From the NCBI RefSeq assembly GCF_021134715.1, contig NC_060018.1, forward strand, positions 6,279,501 through 6,343,500: a stretch of 64,000 nt of DNA, read 5' to 3'. Under the pieces are notes generated by a model. It was given only the letters and a program-made list of their open reading frames with translations, was not told the origin of the DNA and did no database searches. The DNA comes from Daphnia pulex. Taxonomy: Eukaryota > Arthropoda > Branchiopoda > Diplostraca > Daphniidae. Shown one piece after another: positions 1 through 12,100 of this stretch; position 1 is the stretch's first letter; each line of letters opens with the position of its first letter. A program made the translations under genes and the position numbers.

Positions 1-1190
1 TAGGATCAGGATCATTTTCGGATTTCAGTGATTCTTGAAGAGCGGGATTGGCCTCTTCCAGGAAAATAAATTCTCCGGGTTCCCTCCTGACTTCGATTCG
101 CTCCATTTGAAAGTCTCCCCATCCAGGTATGTGGACTAATCCATTCACGTTTAAGGGTTGGTAGCGTACGTATCCATCGACAATCAAACTTCCGACTGTA
201 GGATCATCAGAATTTTGCTTGAAGTTCACTTCTTCACAAAGAAAATGGCATCTCATATTTCTTTGATAGATAGGTCGCTGTTTCTGGGACCCAATGTGAT
301 GCAACAGTCTGAGAGCATCACTTTCATTTTCAATCACTTGAAGCTTCTCTAATGGCACCATCTGATCCAGCTGTTTCATAAGAAGCTTCTTGTAATCATT
401 TCGTTTCTTCAATGAAATGGTCTCAATGTCATTAACAACAAAAATTGGAGAAGGAAGCCCCTGTGCCATGATGGCAGACAACAACTCTTCACCACTGCTG
501 TCAAAACCCAAAGGCCCTTCATTACTTGTTGAATGAGACATACAGCTGTCAGTGTCAGAAGGAGGTGATATTATGAATACAACATTATCAACAACTTTGC
601 AAGCATCTAGTGCTGCATATAGATCTCCAGGACGAGGCACTATCAAACTGAAGTTCTGCCGAAAACGTGGCACACTGAAAAACAAGAAAGAAATTAGCAA
701 CATACAAATATATGTATATATATATCTATAGGCACTTTACTTGATGTTTATTACATTGGAGCCAGTCATTTCCACTTTTGCATCAGCATCACACTCTTTG
801 ATTTGTTTCAACAACTTTTGAATGTTTGCTGATTCTCCTAGTGGGATTATTGCAGACAGAAAAGGAGCTGAATCATTCCCACCTATTGCCCTCTTTTTAG
901 CCAGGACATCTTCTCGTTTCTTTGACCTTATCTGATTTGCTTTCCTTCTTCTTTCATCCCGCTTTAGTTCTTGATTTTTCCTTTTTGATGCTAATTTGAC
1001 ATGAACTCGTCCTAGAATTACCACACTAAGTTAGTTTGAAAATGACGCCAGTAAAATAAAATACAAATATTTGCTTACCTTTGTTGTTCTTGTCAATTTC
1101 ACTTTTGCTGCGATGTCTCCCATTTTTATGAGATTTATTTTGCTGTTTTAGAAGACCGGGTCGATGTGAAGCCTGTTCACCTCCTGCCAT
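1..1190 (-). CDS. TSR1: Pre-rRNA-processing protein TSR1 (5' part, cut by window edge)
   Basis: TSR1 is a GTPase-like but catalytically inactive factor needed for late maturation of the 40S ribosomal subunit. Three exons are visible: 1190-1079, 1011-741 and 674-1, with GT-AG junctions that keep frame through 352 residues. The N-terminus MAGGEQASHRPGLLKQQNK, the basic stretch RVHVKLASKRKNQELKRDER, the block KKREDVLAKKRAIGG and RPGDLYAALDACKVVDNVVF match the family order, as does VDGYVRYQPLNVNGLVHIPG further on (AARP2CN region). The start is the first ATG of the conserved N-terminus. The C-terminal half lies left of the window. Family assignment is firm; exon ends are inferred from splice consensus. 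Confidence 0.93.
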
Positions 1191-2050
1191 CCCACTATTT
1201 ACTACTGTTAATTACTTAATATAGTAAAAGAAAATGTAACCGTTCACTTGGTACTATAGACGTTTTACACACGTGGAGTTCGCGGACGGCACAATATTTC
1301 AGTGCAGACGACGCTAAATCTTGCAAAAGTCGTAAACGAACAATTTGAAGTTGCCCTACTACATGCTACTACATGCTACATCTTGTTAGTCCGCAAGTTA
1401 TTAACGCGTGCGAATAATATTATATGTTAATAACTTAATATATATATATTCATGTTATTGTAATACATATAATATTACTATATTGTGTTGTAACTACGTG
1501 TACCGCAAGTCCGCATGCGGTGCTGAGCTGACACGCTGTCCAAACGGGCAGCCGCAGCGGGTCAGCGGCCATGCCCAGCGCACGTTAAGTGTTCCTTAGT
1601 CCCTTTTCATTATCTTGTGATCTTTTTGTCCAGTCAGAGGCGCCATTTTTCCTCTACCAGTAAATGCTATTGTCCCTCCTTAGAAGTCAGGATTTTTATC
1701 AATTTTATCGCTGCAGCAGGTTGCATATTTTTAATTTATACAGTTGTATTCCCAAGCAGTTAAGTATCGTTTCTCCAATCGTCCTCTCTGGTAGAATATC
1801 TCCAAACCCGATTAAACATTAAATTAAATTAGAAAACTGAAGTGACCATATAAAAAAAAAATGTCTCAACAAAGTTCCAAAAGTTGGAAGCAATTCACGA
1901 AAAAAGTTCGTTCAATACAAAATAATAATATAAAGATTTGTATTATCTCACGAAAGCTCTTTACTAAAGAATAAGCCATTGAACATTGCAAATTACAACA
2001 ATAACTTATTACTGTTTACTCTGGTTTAGTTTTTAAATGATTGGATTTTT
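1191..2050. other. Intergenic, TSR1 promoter side and HSD17B10 3' flank
   Basis: AT-rich sequence with no supported gene. It should hold the TSR1 promoter and the 3'UTR of the gene to the right. Short open frames here lack codon structure or recognisable motifs. Confidence 0.6.
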
Positions 2051-3331
2051 TTACGGTTGCATGCGGATAGCGCCATCAACACGAACCACTTCTCCGTTCA
2101 TCATTGGGTTGAGTATAATTGATTCAACCATCATTGCATACTCATCTGGCTTACCCAGACGTTGCGGAAATGGTACGGTCTTTGCCAAATATGACTGCAC
2201 TTTTTCAGGTAAAGACTCGAGCAAAGGAGTTTTAAACAATCCTGGTGCAATGGTACAAACCCTGATACCCTAGAAATGATAATAATTAGTTAACATTGTA
2301 ACCAGTTTTAACTTGAGCCATTTTATCTCTACACCTCCAGTTAATTAGTTTTATTAAATTACCTGGGACGACAGATCTCTCGCAATCGGTAGAGTCATTC
2401 CAACAATTGCTCCTTTGCTTGCAGAATAGGCGGCTTGACCCATCTGACCATCGTAAGCAGCTACAGATGCAGTATTGACTATCACTCCTCTTTGACCGTC
2501 TTCGTTGGGCTGATTTTCGCCCATTAATCCTGCCGAAAGGCGAATAACATTGAAAGTTCCCACGGTGTTTACCATCAAAACTTTAATGAAGTCTTCTAGT
2601 TTGTGTGGAAGATTTTTGTTAAAATTGTATGTTTTGAAAGCAACTCCAATTCCTTAATAAATAAACAAGCTATTAAACTTTTATTCAAACAGAAATTCTT
2701 TTAAATTTAATGAAAATTACCTGCACAGTTTACTGCAACATCAAGTTTTCCAAATTTTTCTTTTGACATGGAAAGAGCATTCATTACATCTTTCTCAGAA
2801 GAAACCTATTAGGAACATCACATGTTATTAGTTGAACATTATGTTTTACTTCTTAAACATTATCTTTACATCTGTTGGGGCAAATATAACATTTTCTGAC
2901 ATGCCAGCAGCTACTTGTTGTCCTTTAGAAGTTGGTAGATCACATAAGACTACCCTTCCACCTTGTCGGACAATTCTCTATCAAATGATACAATTATACA
3001 TCAAGGCTGGATAGTAAATTCACAAGAAAACCAGTTCTGATATACCTCAACAGTTGCCCGGCCCAAGCCAGAAGCTCCACCAGTCACCAAGGCAACAGCT
3101 CCCTATTAAAATCAAGTGTTTCAATTACTCCAAATCCATATTTGTCTTCTGTGACGATAAAGGGAAACATATAACGAAAACCGGACATGTAATATAAATA
3201 CACATCAGAAACTCAAAACTATATAGGGTTCTTGACATAATTTGAAAAAAAATTGTTTTAATATTTACTTTACAGCATTTAATTTTCCATTCCATATACA
3301 AATGCAATGTTATTTAACTTACTTTCAACAT
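2051..3331 (-). CDS. HSD17B10: 3-hydroxyacyl-CoA dehydrogenase type-2 / 17beta-HSD10
   Basis: Mitochondrial NAD-dependent short-chain dehydrogenase of isoleucine and fatty-acid breakdown; in animals it is also a subunit of the mitochondrial RNase P complex. Six exons: 3331-3323, 3102-3046, 2977-2870, 2805-2721, 2652-2363 and 2269-2051, giving 255 residues (human 261). The NAD motif GGASGLG is at residues 11-17, NCAG at about 84-87, and the catalytic set is S149, Y162 and K166 in the YxxxK motif. The end [15 protein letters not shown] is diagnostic for this family. The first exon carries only ATG plus two codons, so the start rests on a good donor (AAA|GTAAGT) and on the short leader typical of the family. 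It lies head-to-tail with TSR1. Confidence 0.95.
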
Positions 3332-3469
3332 TTTATCAAACGAATTTTATTTTGCGATTTAAACACGAGTCCTTTTGCCTGTTCCTCGCGATATGCAAGA
3401 CAGCAAGAGAAGGATCCGAGTACGGCAGCAGACGACCTTACGAAAGTTAGACGTTGACATTTAACAAAA

Positions 3470-3858
3470 ATGGATTTCCCTTTGAAAAGACGAAAAAGTG
3501 GTCTTGTTGTCATCCCTTCGATTTGGATAGATGCAGGTTGCAGGTATAAGTTAAAAATGAGCTATAAATGTAGAATAATCCTTAGCTTAGTGTCCCACCC
3601 CATTCCATTGGGATTAACAGCTGTCAGTTAACATCGGTAAATTTGAAATTCTTGAAAATAATATTCCTTAGGGATTCACTTTCTCCCCATGGAAACTTTG
3701 GCAGTTTACGACATGTTTTTGCGCCTGCCTTTCACCCTTGGCTAGAAAAAAAAAATATCTTGTCTCAAAACTTGCTAAGGAAAAGACCGACACCAACCAC
3801 ATCTTTAGCCTACCTTAAATCCAAGAATAACGGTCACATCGGTCACATAAAGAGATGA
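3470..3858 (+). CDS. Possible small two-exon gene, unknown
   Basis: A start at 3470, a donor at 3544 (CAG|GTATAAG) and an acceptor ending at 3671 (CCTTAG) join two open segments, 3470-3543 and 3672-3858, into 86 codons with no stop. The product begins MDFPLKRRKSGL, is basic and ends GHIGHIKR. I do not recognise it. It starts only 139 bp from the HSD17B10 ATG on the opposite strand, so a shared bidirectional promoter is possible. It could equally be chance open sequence. Confidence 0.22.
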
Positions 3859-3964
3859 ATACCTGCATATTTGCTAAGACACAATATTTTTTTGGCATAT
3901 TTTTTTTATATATTTCGGAGTCAACGACCGAGAACGACCGACTTTAGTGTGCATCTGCGATGCA

Positions 3965-4002
3965 TATAAAGGCTCTTTGCAGCACACTTTTCTCTATCAA
4001 TC
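3965..4002 (+). promoter_or_regulatory. Core promoter of the eight-cysteine peptide gene
   Basis: TATAAA at 3965-3970 is followed about 32 bp later by a TCAATC initiator-like site near 3997. The same arrangement appears before the second lipocalin. The predicted 5'UTR is only about 30 nt, with no intron. Confidence 0.6.
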
Positions 4003-4028
4003 TTTATTTGAAAACCTTACAGATCAAA

Positions 4029-4344
4029 ATGAAGATCTCAGTGATGACAAGCATGATTTTGCTTTTGGCGACTTCTATATGGACTGCAATGGCCAGCGCC
4101 ATTGCTGTGGAGACTACCAGTCAAAAATCCCTTTGTCGACATACACCAATTGCAGGCAAGTTCCTACTTGTTCATTGTTTTCTTCTTAACTGTATTCTTA
4201 TCAATTTGAATAGCAAAATTTTTGTGCCCACCGGAAGCGTGCTCACCGAGTTGCGGAACAGGTTATCACTGCATGAAAGGGCAATCTCCCAACGAGCCGC
4301 CTTGTTATTGTATGCTTGATTCAGATATGCCATGCGTGAATTAA
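4029..4344 (+). CDS. Secreted eight-cysteine peptide, CS-alpha-beta (drosomycin-type) spacing
   Basis: Two exons, 4029-4155 and 4214-4344, encode 85 residues. Residues 1 to about 24 form a signal peptide (hydrophobic core MILLLATSIW, then AMASA). The mature part has eight cysteines at 36, 47, 52, 56, 62, 73, 75 and 83. The order C...C...C-x3-C...C...C-x-C...C is the arrangement of eight-cysteine CS-alpha-beta peptides such as drosomycin, so an extracellular antimicrobial role is the leading inference. The 58 bp intron has a GC donor (CAG|GCAAGT) and an ordinary AG acceptor; no GT donor nearby keeps the cysteine frame. TATA box upstream and AATAAA at 4420 support a real transcript. Another knottin-like extracellular peptide cannot be excluded, and no sequence homologue is recognised. 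Confidence 0.68.
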
Positions 4345-4419
4345 TTATCCTTCGATACCCCGCGAACCTTCAACGTGATATCACAAATTTTTGTACACCG
4401 TAGAAAATATATTTTCTGG

Positions 4420-4425
4420 AATAAA
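4420..4425 (+). terminator. Poly(A) signal AATAAA of the peptide gene
   Basis: AATAAA lies 76 bp after the stop codon of the eight-cysteine peptide gene, at a normal distance for a short 3'UTR. Confidence 0.55.
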
Positions 4426-5177
4426 ATTTACGACGCTGTTAATCTTTTCGAATTCTGCATGTTAGTTACTCGTCGTGTAAAACCAATGCGCAAGAATTAA
4501 TAAATCCAGTTCTTTTTATTCATTAAATGTTTTACTACAATGCGTTGAATTCGATCATTGTGCATTTTTCACATCAAACAGTCACGTCCGACATACTTTC
4601 CGCATGCCGACATGCGTCACGGACATTTTTTTTATGGGTAATTCCACGTAAAGTGAAACCAAACAGAACGAGTGAAAAAGCCATCGGCGTGATGACTCAC
4701 CAAATATGGGTCTCCATACTCTCCAAATATACACGGGAAACTTAGAAAATTTCCCATTTATTAGTTATTACGAAATGTTTGCGAGAGAGACAAATAAAAC
4801 ATTTATACTAAGACCTCCGAGATGTCGCACAGTCCACTGCCAAAAGACAATTTGTTTTGTTCTGGCCGTTTTTAATTTGATTGAAGTATTGTTTCTTTGA
4901 AATTAAATTTGGACGAAGCCACAACGAAAGTCGCTTAATAAGGAATAGGAGGGTGAACTTACTAAATTAATCTCTGGCGGGATATCCTCATTTCTGTTAT
5001 CAACCCAGAGAAATTCCGACTTGCTGATTGGCTGCAGTGCGTAGTGTTATTATTTTGTTTACGAAAAGGGGAGGAAGAGAGAAAGAGGCCTGGCCTGTGG
5101 CAATGGGTGCAGTAGCCAGAAACCAGTTGCAGAACAGAACAGTGAACTCCGGTAGTCAGTCTGACATTTCGAGGCTT
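4426..5177. other. Intergenic between peptide gene and first lipocalin
   Basis: No supported gene. The right part should carry upstream control sequence of the first lipocalin; I see no clear named site in it. Confidence 0.55.
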
Positions 5178-5214
5178 TTTAAAACCGAGCTACACAAAGC
5201 TTCTTTTGTTCAGT
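5178..5214 (+). promoter_or_regulatory. Core promoter of lipocalin 1
   Basis: A TATA-like TTTAAAA at 5178-5184 lies 32 bp before TCAGT at 5210-5214, the arthropod initiator consensus. A 5'UTR exon would then run to 5269, joined by a 100 bp intron (5270-5369) to the exon holding the start codon. Confidence 0.6.
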
Positions 5215-5399
5215 AGCTTTTGATTCTCGAACTCGACAACAACGCATCGCTTGTCGCTTCAATCCGAAGGTTAGTATTTGTTTTTCCCCATTGGAATGAC
5301 ATTTTCCGTACAGTACGTGTTTTATGAATATTTAAAAAAAAAAAACGTGATTGAAATTTTGTATTCAAGGCCAAACAAAGCTTGCAGAATAAAGAGAAA

Positions 5400-7241
5400 A
5401 TGGCTGGGAAAATATCGATTGTCGCAGCACTGATGGTATGTATTGCTGGCGTCGTTCACAGCCATACATACTACCTGGGCTCGTGTCCTCGAGTTGAGCC
5501 AGTCAATGATTTTGACATGTCAAAGGTAAAGTTGGAAGACATTTTTAACAATCCATAATTTCAAGAGGACTAATAATTTTTGTTATGTTTGAATCAATTG
5601 ACGACCTAGTTTCTTGGACGCTGGTACGTCATCCAGAAATTTTCCACTGCCTCGTCTTGCTGGACATACGATTTTATTCGCAATAAAACCGACGACTCGC
5701 TGAAAATTGTACAGTCACGCGATCATGTCGCTCTGGATACCATTGGTCTAGACAACAACTATCGTTACACCGGAGCACTAGTACGTTTGACGTTTTGAAA
5801 CATTTTAAGCCATTTACTTATTTTAATTTTTCTTTTTTCACTGGTAGGATGTACCCGATTTGAACCGACCAGGCTTTATGCGTGTGCGTTTTCCTATGAG
5901 TAAGGATTCTCTCTTATAAATTACTGTTGAATTGCAAAGAGGAAATGTCAATTTTGGAACGTTACTCTTAATCAAGGTTTGGCAGGCAAGGCTGACTACG
6001 TCGTTTTCGCAACGGATTACGAAAACTACGGAGCTGTTTACAGCTGTCAAAGCATTTTGTTTGGCCATCGTCGTTCTGCTTCCATCCTCTCCCGTCGCCC
6101 GACCTTGGACCAACCGTTCATCAATAAGGTTAGTTACATTCCAGACAAACTCTTGCGCAAAAGATGCGTGTCGTGCATACCATTTAGTAGTTCCGGTTTA
6201 ATCAACTTGTTGCACGACAGATTCGCTCAAAACTGGAAACCTTTGGAGTTGATCCTCACGACTTCTCCATTATCGATCATACCGATTGCAAGACTCTCCC
6301 CTCTACAAGTCTGCTGAACGTCGAAGTCAATCCAAATACTTTCAGTACCGGAAATGTCATCAATGTCGCCAAGGATGTCGGAAAAACCGTTGGTTAGTTG
6401 CGATTACTAAAGTAAAATTTAAGAGCGGTGTGAAGTGATTAATTTCATCATGCTTGGGAATGTTTTATTTATTTTTTTGCTATAAATATTTTTACTTAAA
6501 AAAAAACTTTAATAAAGAAATTGATGCTTCTTCTAACTAACTCATAAAAACAAACTAGCCCGTGTTGATGGGCTAATAATTAACTGGATTGGTAATGGCA
6601 TTTGTATTTATTTCAAAATTTAGAAAAAGTGTGGATAACTTCAGAAAAACTGTGGGCACTTTTGTCGATGTTCACTATTTAACTTGCCCCAACGTACGGG
6701 GTAAGTTCACTGCGGGTGTGAGGCAAATTGACATCGGTGGCGGGCAAAATCAATATGCATGCAAAAAAAAAGAGTTTGATCGATTCTAGAAACACTTGTT
6801 CACTGGCACATAATATGCATGGTAAACAAGTAAATATAGGTTTAATTCGCTGAAACTTTAAAGAATGATCTACATTCAATGGGAAATGAATAATAAGAAA
6901 ATTTGTGTTAGATAAAGTTAACTTATTTAAAATTTCGACGTTTTTTTTTTAATTTCTTTCTGGGAGGATTTCCAAGTTAAATTGTTCTATACTAAAATCT
7001 TAAAATAATTTCGCAATTATACACGCACAGTTATAAATTTGTGTCAAGTTTAGCCTTCTAACCGAAAACAATTGTTATCTATTTTTGTTTTATAGTTAAC
7101 GGTGTCGTTGATGTCGCGCAAGGAGTTGGAACAATCGTTAATCGTTTAGCAAATTCCACTGTTAATTCTTCCAGCAATGCAATCAGAGAAGTCGAGCACG
7201 TCACCGCTGGAAACCGTCCAAACGAATCGGAAAACTTGTAA
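5400..7241 (+). CDS. Apolipoprotein D-like lipocalin 1
   Basis: Secreted carrier of small hydrophobic ligands. Six coding exons: 5400-5525, 5610-5780, 5848-5899, 5986-6128, 6221-6392 and 7096-7241; 269 residues. Signal peptide about 1-22, then LGSCPRVEPVNDFDMSKFLG with the lipocalin GxW at G45-W47 (GRWYVIQKF) and a conserved Cys at 59. The block ADYVVFATDYENYGAVYSC and LFGHRRSASILSR follow the apolipoprotein D layout. After the barrel there is an extra tail of roughly 70 residues encoded partly by a separate exon behind a 703 bp intron; it repeats V/G-rich units (VAKDVGKTVVNGVVDVAQGV) and is absent from the neighbour. AATAAA at 7419 ends the unit. Ligand unknown. Confidence 0.9.
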
Positions 7242-7418
7242 AACTAAAAGACAAAAAATGAATTGTCTGTTTTTGATTTATGGACTATAAAACTCTCCGC
7301 AACTTTTTTTCAATAATTCCCCTTTGAACGTAGAGTAGATTTAAATTTGATGACCCTTTTTTTTGCTAAATTACACTCATAAACTAGTCTCTGTGTATCG
7401 ACCATCCGCAATAACTGA

Positions 7419-7424
7419 AATAAA
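7419..7424 (+). terminator. Poly(A) signal AATAAA of lipocalin 1
   Basis: AATAAA about 178 bp after the lipocalin 1 stop codon, and well before the next promoter at 7695. Confidence 0.5.
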
Positions 7425-7694
7425 AAGTTCGTGCAATCATAACTCGTTTTTTTCTTTACTCATGATCAAATAACCGGATACGATACATTGGGCGATGACA
7501 TAATCTATTGAATTTCATAACCGATTCAAGGCTTGAGGGACATTGTAATTTCCTCTATTTCGCGTCCGAACAATGTATCGACGATGGTCGCCATATTTGT
7601 TAAATACGCTACCTTGAATCAATTGAAAAAAGTAGGTAACAGAAAAGAGAAAGCCTTATTCTTTTCAGTTGTGGCTGTGTAATATTTACTTTCA

Positions 7695-7725
7695 TATATA
7701 AAACCCATTATCGATGGGCATCAAT
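7695..7725 (+). promoter_or_regulatory. Core promoter of lipocalin 2
   Basis: TATATAAA at 7695-7702 with an ATCAAT initiator-like site near 7720. A 5'UTR exon ends at 7754 (ACG|GTAAGT) and a 188 bp intron (7755-7942) leads to the exon with the start codon. Both lipocalins thus have a 5'UTR intron just before the ATG exon. Confidence 0.6.
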
Positions 7726-7953
7726 CCGTCATTCTGCCTTGCACGCTAGACACGGTAAGTAAAAGAGATTTGGACAAAAAACGTTAACTTTGAAGTTTGA
7801 ACTAGGCTACCAAGAATTATTTGTTCATATAAATTTATTGCACAAACACATTCTAAACTTTTTGCTTGTCAGCGATATTTGAGTATCAGTCAAGGTAGTA
7901 TCTCATTATTAAAACTACTGTTTATATTGTCTGTCTCCACAGAGTTATCGAAG

Positions 7954-9008
7954 ATGTATACTTGGTTCCTTTTTTTCATCGGCTTAATGACGAGCTCAGT
8001 CCCGCTGATTCGTGCCGACGACTATGGATGGGGAGAGGTAGGCATAATTAATTAGTTTGCATTTACGTTGTATTAATTGAACCGCTAGTAAATCATCATT
8101 TCATTATTTATAAAATTTAAAAATATATCTACAGTATATTGTTTGATTGTTTTTGTTCCAGTGTCCAAAAGTCGATCCTGTCCCAGACTTTGATTACAAT
8201 AAGGTAAATGACTCACCTGTTTGGTGACTAATGATGGCGATGAATCATCCTTCCGTTTCCTTTGATTTACTTTTGTGGTATTATATTCTAACCAGCAAAC
8301 CACAATGATAACCAACCGGCGGCGGAAATGCCAATTGTAATCTTGTATATTGTTTAGTTTTCCGGTCTGTGGTATGTGATAGAAAAATTCGATTTGTCTT
8401 CGCCCTGTTGGACATACTATTTCATCAACCAGAACGGCACAAGAAAATTGATTCAAACATATAATCAGACGGTGAACGAGCGCGAACCAGAAAAAACCCC
8501 AGGCACGGTGGGGGATCTTGAAATTATCCGCGAAAGCGAACCTGGCTTCATGAGTGTTAAATTTTCTGACAGTAGCCGAAAACATTTATTATGAAATTTT
8601 TCTGCATGATGGTACGCTAATAATGTGATCTAATCATGCGCAGACATAATCGGAAAAGCTGACTACATCATATATTTTACGGACTACGAAAACTATGGTG
8701 GAATATTCAGATGTCAGAAATTCTTGTTTGGTCATCGCCGATCGGCGACTATTTTATCCAGAAAGCCTTACTTATCGCAGTCGTTCACGAATCAGGTAGA
8801 AATCCTATAGCACGAAAGATTGAATTTGGCAATCATTCATCGATTATTTTTTTGTCATCTTGGACAGGCTCGCGCAAAATTGCTTAGCTACAAGATTGAC
8901 ATCACTTCGTTCAAAAGTGTCGATCCATACTTTTGCAAATACCCAAAAAGTCTGAAATCTCCCTCCAATTCAACCGAATCTCCAGAATTTTCTTGGCCAG
9001 GGAATTGA
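7954..9008 (+). CDS. Apolipoprotein D-like lipocalin 2
   Basis: Tandem paralogue of lipocalin 1. Five coding exons: 7954-8037, 8162-8203, 8358-8571, 8644-8795 and 8868-9008; 210 residues. Signal peptide about 1-21, CPKVDPVPDF, then GxW at G45-W47 (SGLWYVIEKF), the conserved CWTYYF, and IIGKADYIIYFTDYENYGG followed by LFGHRRSATILSR. Compared with copy 1 the exon that holds the middle of the barrel is undivided, so one intron differs, and the V/G-rich tail is missing; the protein ends in a short S/P-rich tail instead. The donor at 8572 (ACA|GTAGCC) is weak. Stop lies 187 bp from the convergent RAB3GAP2 stop. Confidence 0.87.
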
Positions 9009-9194
9009 AGCGATTATTCAACTATGGTGCTCCATCCGTCAAATTATACCCACAAGAAATCTTTCCACATTCAATAATCAATACACTGCTTTGTGTTATT
9101 CTGACTATTAAATTGAATTGAAAACTGGCAAACAAGTAAATCATTACACCATAATATAATATGATTTAAAAAAGCGGAATTTGTGAAACACATT

Positions 9195-12100
9195 TCAAAG
9201 GCTGGGACTCTGCATAGTGGTTAGGAGTGAGTGTAGTTCATTAGCTATGAACTGCTCATTGCATTCACTTGGAATTCGGCAAAGGCATTCAACCAGCAGA
9301 GCGAGTGTTTTGGTGGGCATCGGATCACATGCTTCCAGCTCTCGAACAACACTGTCAGTTTTTGAGGAGAATCCATTCAACAGCCACTCAGTTGTCATCG
9401 GACTCAAAGCTGAAGTATCACTTGGCTTCAAAAACATTTTGAGTCGTCTTCCAGCAGCAACGAGAAGTGTCGAAACAAGTTTTTCATCGGATCCAATGGA
9501 CACGAGTACTTCGTGAGCCAGGTGATCCATATGATTGAGATACAGAAGGTCGACGTACTTAATTCTTAATTCGTCGACATCGACCCTCCACTCGTACCCC
9601 AGTTTTATTGCTTGATTGATATAATCAAGGGCAAAACTCTGATTGTTTTCCTGGTTAACAAGAAAATAGCATTTAATGAATGCGACGATTAAAGAAGTAA
9701 TTTAGTCCTCTACTCACCATGTGTTCAACAGCTTTACTAATAACTTGCTTGAGGAATTGTAAACGGTTTTGAACAACAATTGGGTCTGCTTCTTGTGACG
9801 GAAGTGGCGGATAGCTATGAAGGTCTTTGAAAAATGCGAATCTCCCCTAATTAAGATAAGCAATGAAGCTTTTGCTAATTTATGCAGGAACATTTAATAT
9901 TACCACTCGTTGATCAAAAAGGGAGAAAACATGGACCCCCTTGATCTCCAAGCTGGCGACAAGGTGTAGTGTTTGGGCCAGTTGATGATGCAATAGCACC
10001 AAATCAATATTGACCAAGCGATGTCGGATGGCTACTTCTTGCATTGGAGTCGCACCTTCACAAGTAGGCCAAATATCGTCATATCGAATGAACGGGGGAG
10101 GCTCAATTTCAGCGGACATAGCAGACTGAAAGTTGAGAAATTAATTTAATTTAATTTTGGAATATTAAAAATTTAAAATGCAAAATGTGTTTTCCCAATA
10201 TTTTACCGAGACTGCAGTGTCCAGTAGTTTCATAGTTATCTCCAAAAACGGAACTGCCTGATCTGGTGAGGGAAGGTTTATTTTCCGAGAAGTAAAATTC
10301 TTGGGTAATCGTCCCGTCTTATCCATTAAAATCGCCAAATCTTGGAATATTGGTAAGAACGACATGGACCAAAGTGTTCTACAGATTCCTGTAACAAAAT
10401 GCGTATATTAATTAACGAACGCAGATGACCAATCATTTGTCCGTACCGTGTCGAAAAAGGTGTGAACGAAGAGGCAAAACAGTTTCGAAACTTCGTTGAA
10501 GTAATTTCATGTGCTTGGGATTCCTAATCCATATGGCTGCGTATTCAACAGCAGCATTCAACAGAATCACGTCATGTTGCTAAAGTAAAAAAAAAAAAAA
10601 CTTTGTACTAAAAATTTAACAAATTAGAATTACATCAATTTGATGAAAAAATACCGTGCTGTGAGGTAAATGCTGACTGAGGTCTCGGATTAAATCTGTG
10701 GTTCAACGTATAAACACTTAATTAATACTAGGAATTGGTTGAAACTGTGAACTTTGGAATCAATTATACCTTGAATAACAATGATTTCTTCTAAAGATCC
10801 TACTGACAGTTTATCGGCTTCGGGTGCCAATTCAGCATCCGAGAGATTTGCCATGGATTCATCTGAGTTTTCATTTGTTTCTTCTGTTGATCCAATTAAA
10901 GTTCTCACCTCAAGTAAATTTTGGGTAATCCAACGAGCTATTAACTCACTTACCGCACCTGTAGATTAAACGTTTAAACGATGTACATAATTTTTCAATC
11001 GATATTCAATACGATGATACCTCTTCCTTTTTGCAAAATTGAAGCGAGAGAAAATTCCAAGATATCGGAATATTTGTCCTCGACCAGAAAATCTAGATCT
11101 CGTCTCTGCGTTTCACGTAATTGAACGGGATTATAACGAATTAATCGTGACAGAAAAGAGAGATCTTCAAGTTGCTTCGACAGCACGTTCCATGCACAAA
11201 AGTCAATCGACATATCTTCCCAATCGTTCATGGAGTCCTCCATGTTCACATCGGTGTCCTCTGCGTTCTTGTCATTCAACTATAAACGAAGAAAAGGATT
11301 TTGATCCTGTTAGTTTCTACGGGTAACTTTTCATTACTTCCATTACCCGATTAATTTTCCGCTTCTCGAATTCAGCCATGACGGATCGGACAACGAGTGC
11401 GGCGCAACATGCTTGCTCTAAGTTGCAGCTCTTTGAAAGTAGATCTTTGAGATTCTGCCACCAAGGAGACGGAGTCTCGATATTGTTGAAGTTTTCAGGC
11501 CCTGAAATAGATATAAAGAAATTATAGCGTCAATTTGAGTCGTTTGTCAGATAAAACGAACCTGCAAAGTTGCAGAGAATTCGAAGTAGTTTGTGGAAGT
11601 GGAGAATATTCGACAGAGCTGGTGAACTAAGTTGTAACCAATAGTCTACTAGCATGGCAACGAGATCGTCAGCGGCAATTGACGACGATTTAAGAACTAG
11701 TGCCAATTCGTCCAAAAGATCAATGTTTCGTGAAAATGGAGTTCCCCATATCCAATAGCCAAGCGAATGGCGATCGTCACGCGAGAGGGAAGACTTGACA
11801 CGAACGCAATCTTCTAGACTGCCGTGGCCAACTGATAACTCGAAAGCGCAGAGAAAGGTATGTATCTCGACCGCCGACTGAGAAGCAATCGGGTGTAGTG
11901 TTGGTGTAGTGCACCGTTGAATCGACCGCGATATTTCGTCTCCGTCCAGTCGGAGAATGGTTGCAACATCCTTGATGGAAAAGATATACATTGACAATTT
12001 TTTAAACTATCTAGAAAACTGGATTTAGTAGCTGATTTACCTGAAGAGAAACATGCGATGCGTTGACGACAGCATCGTAATCCGGTGGAAGACTTTGCAT

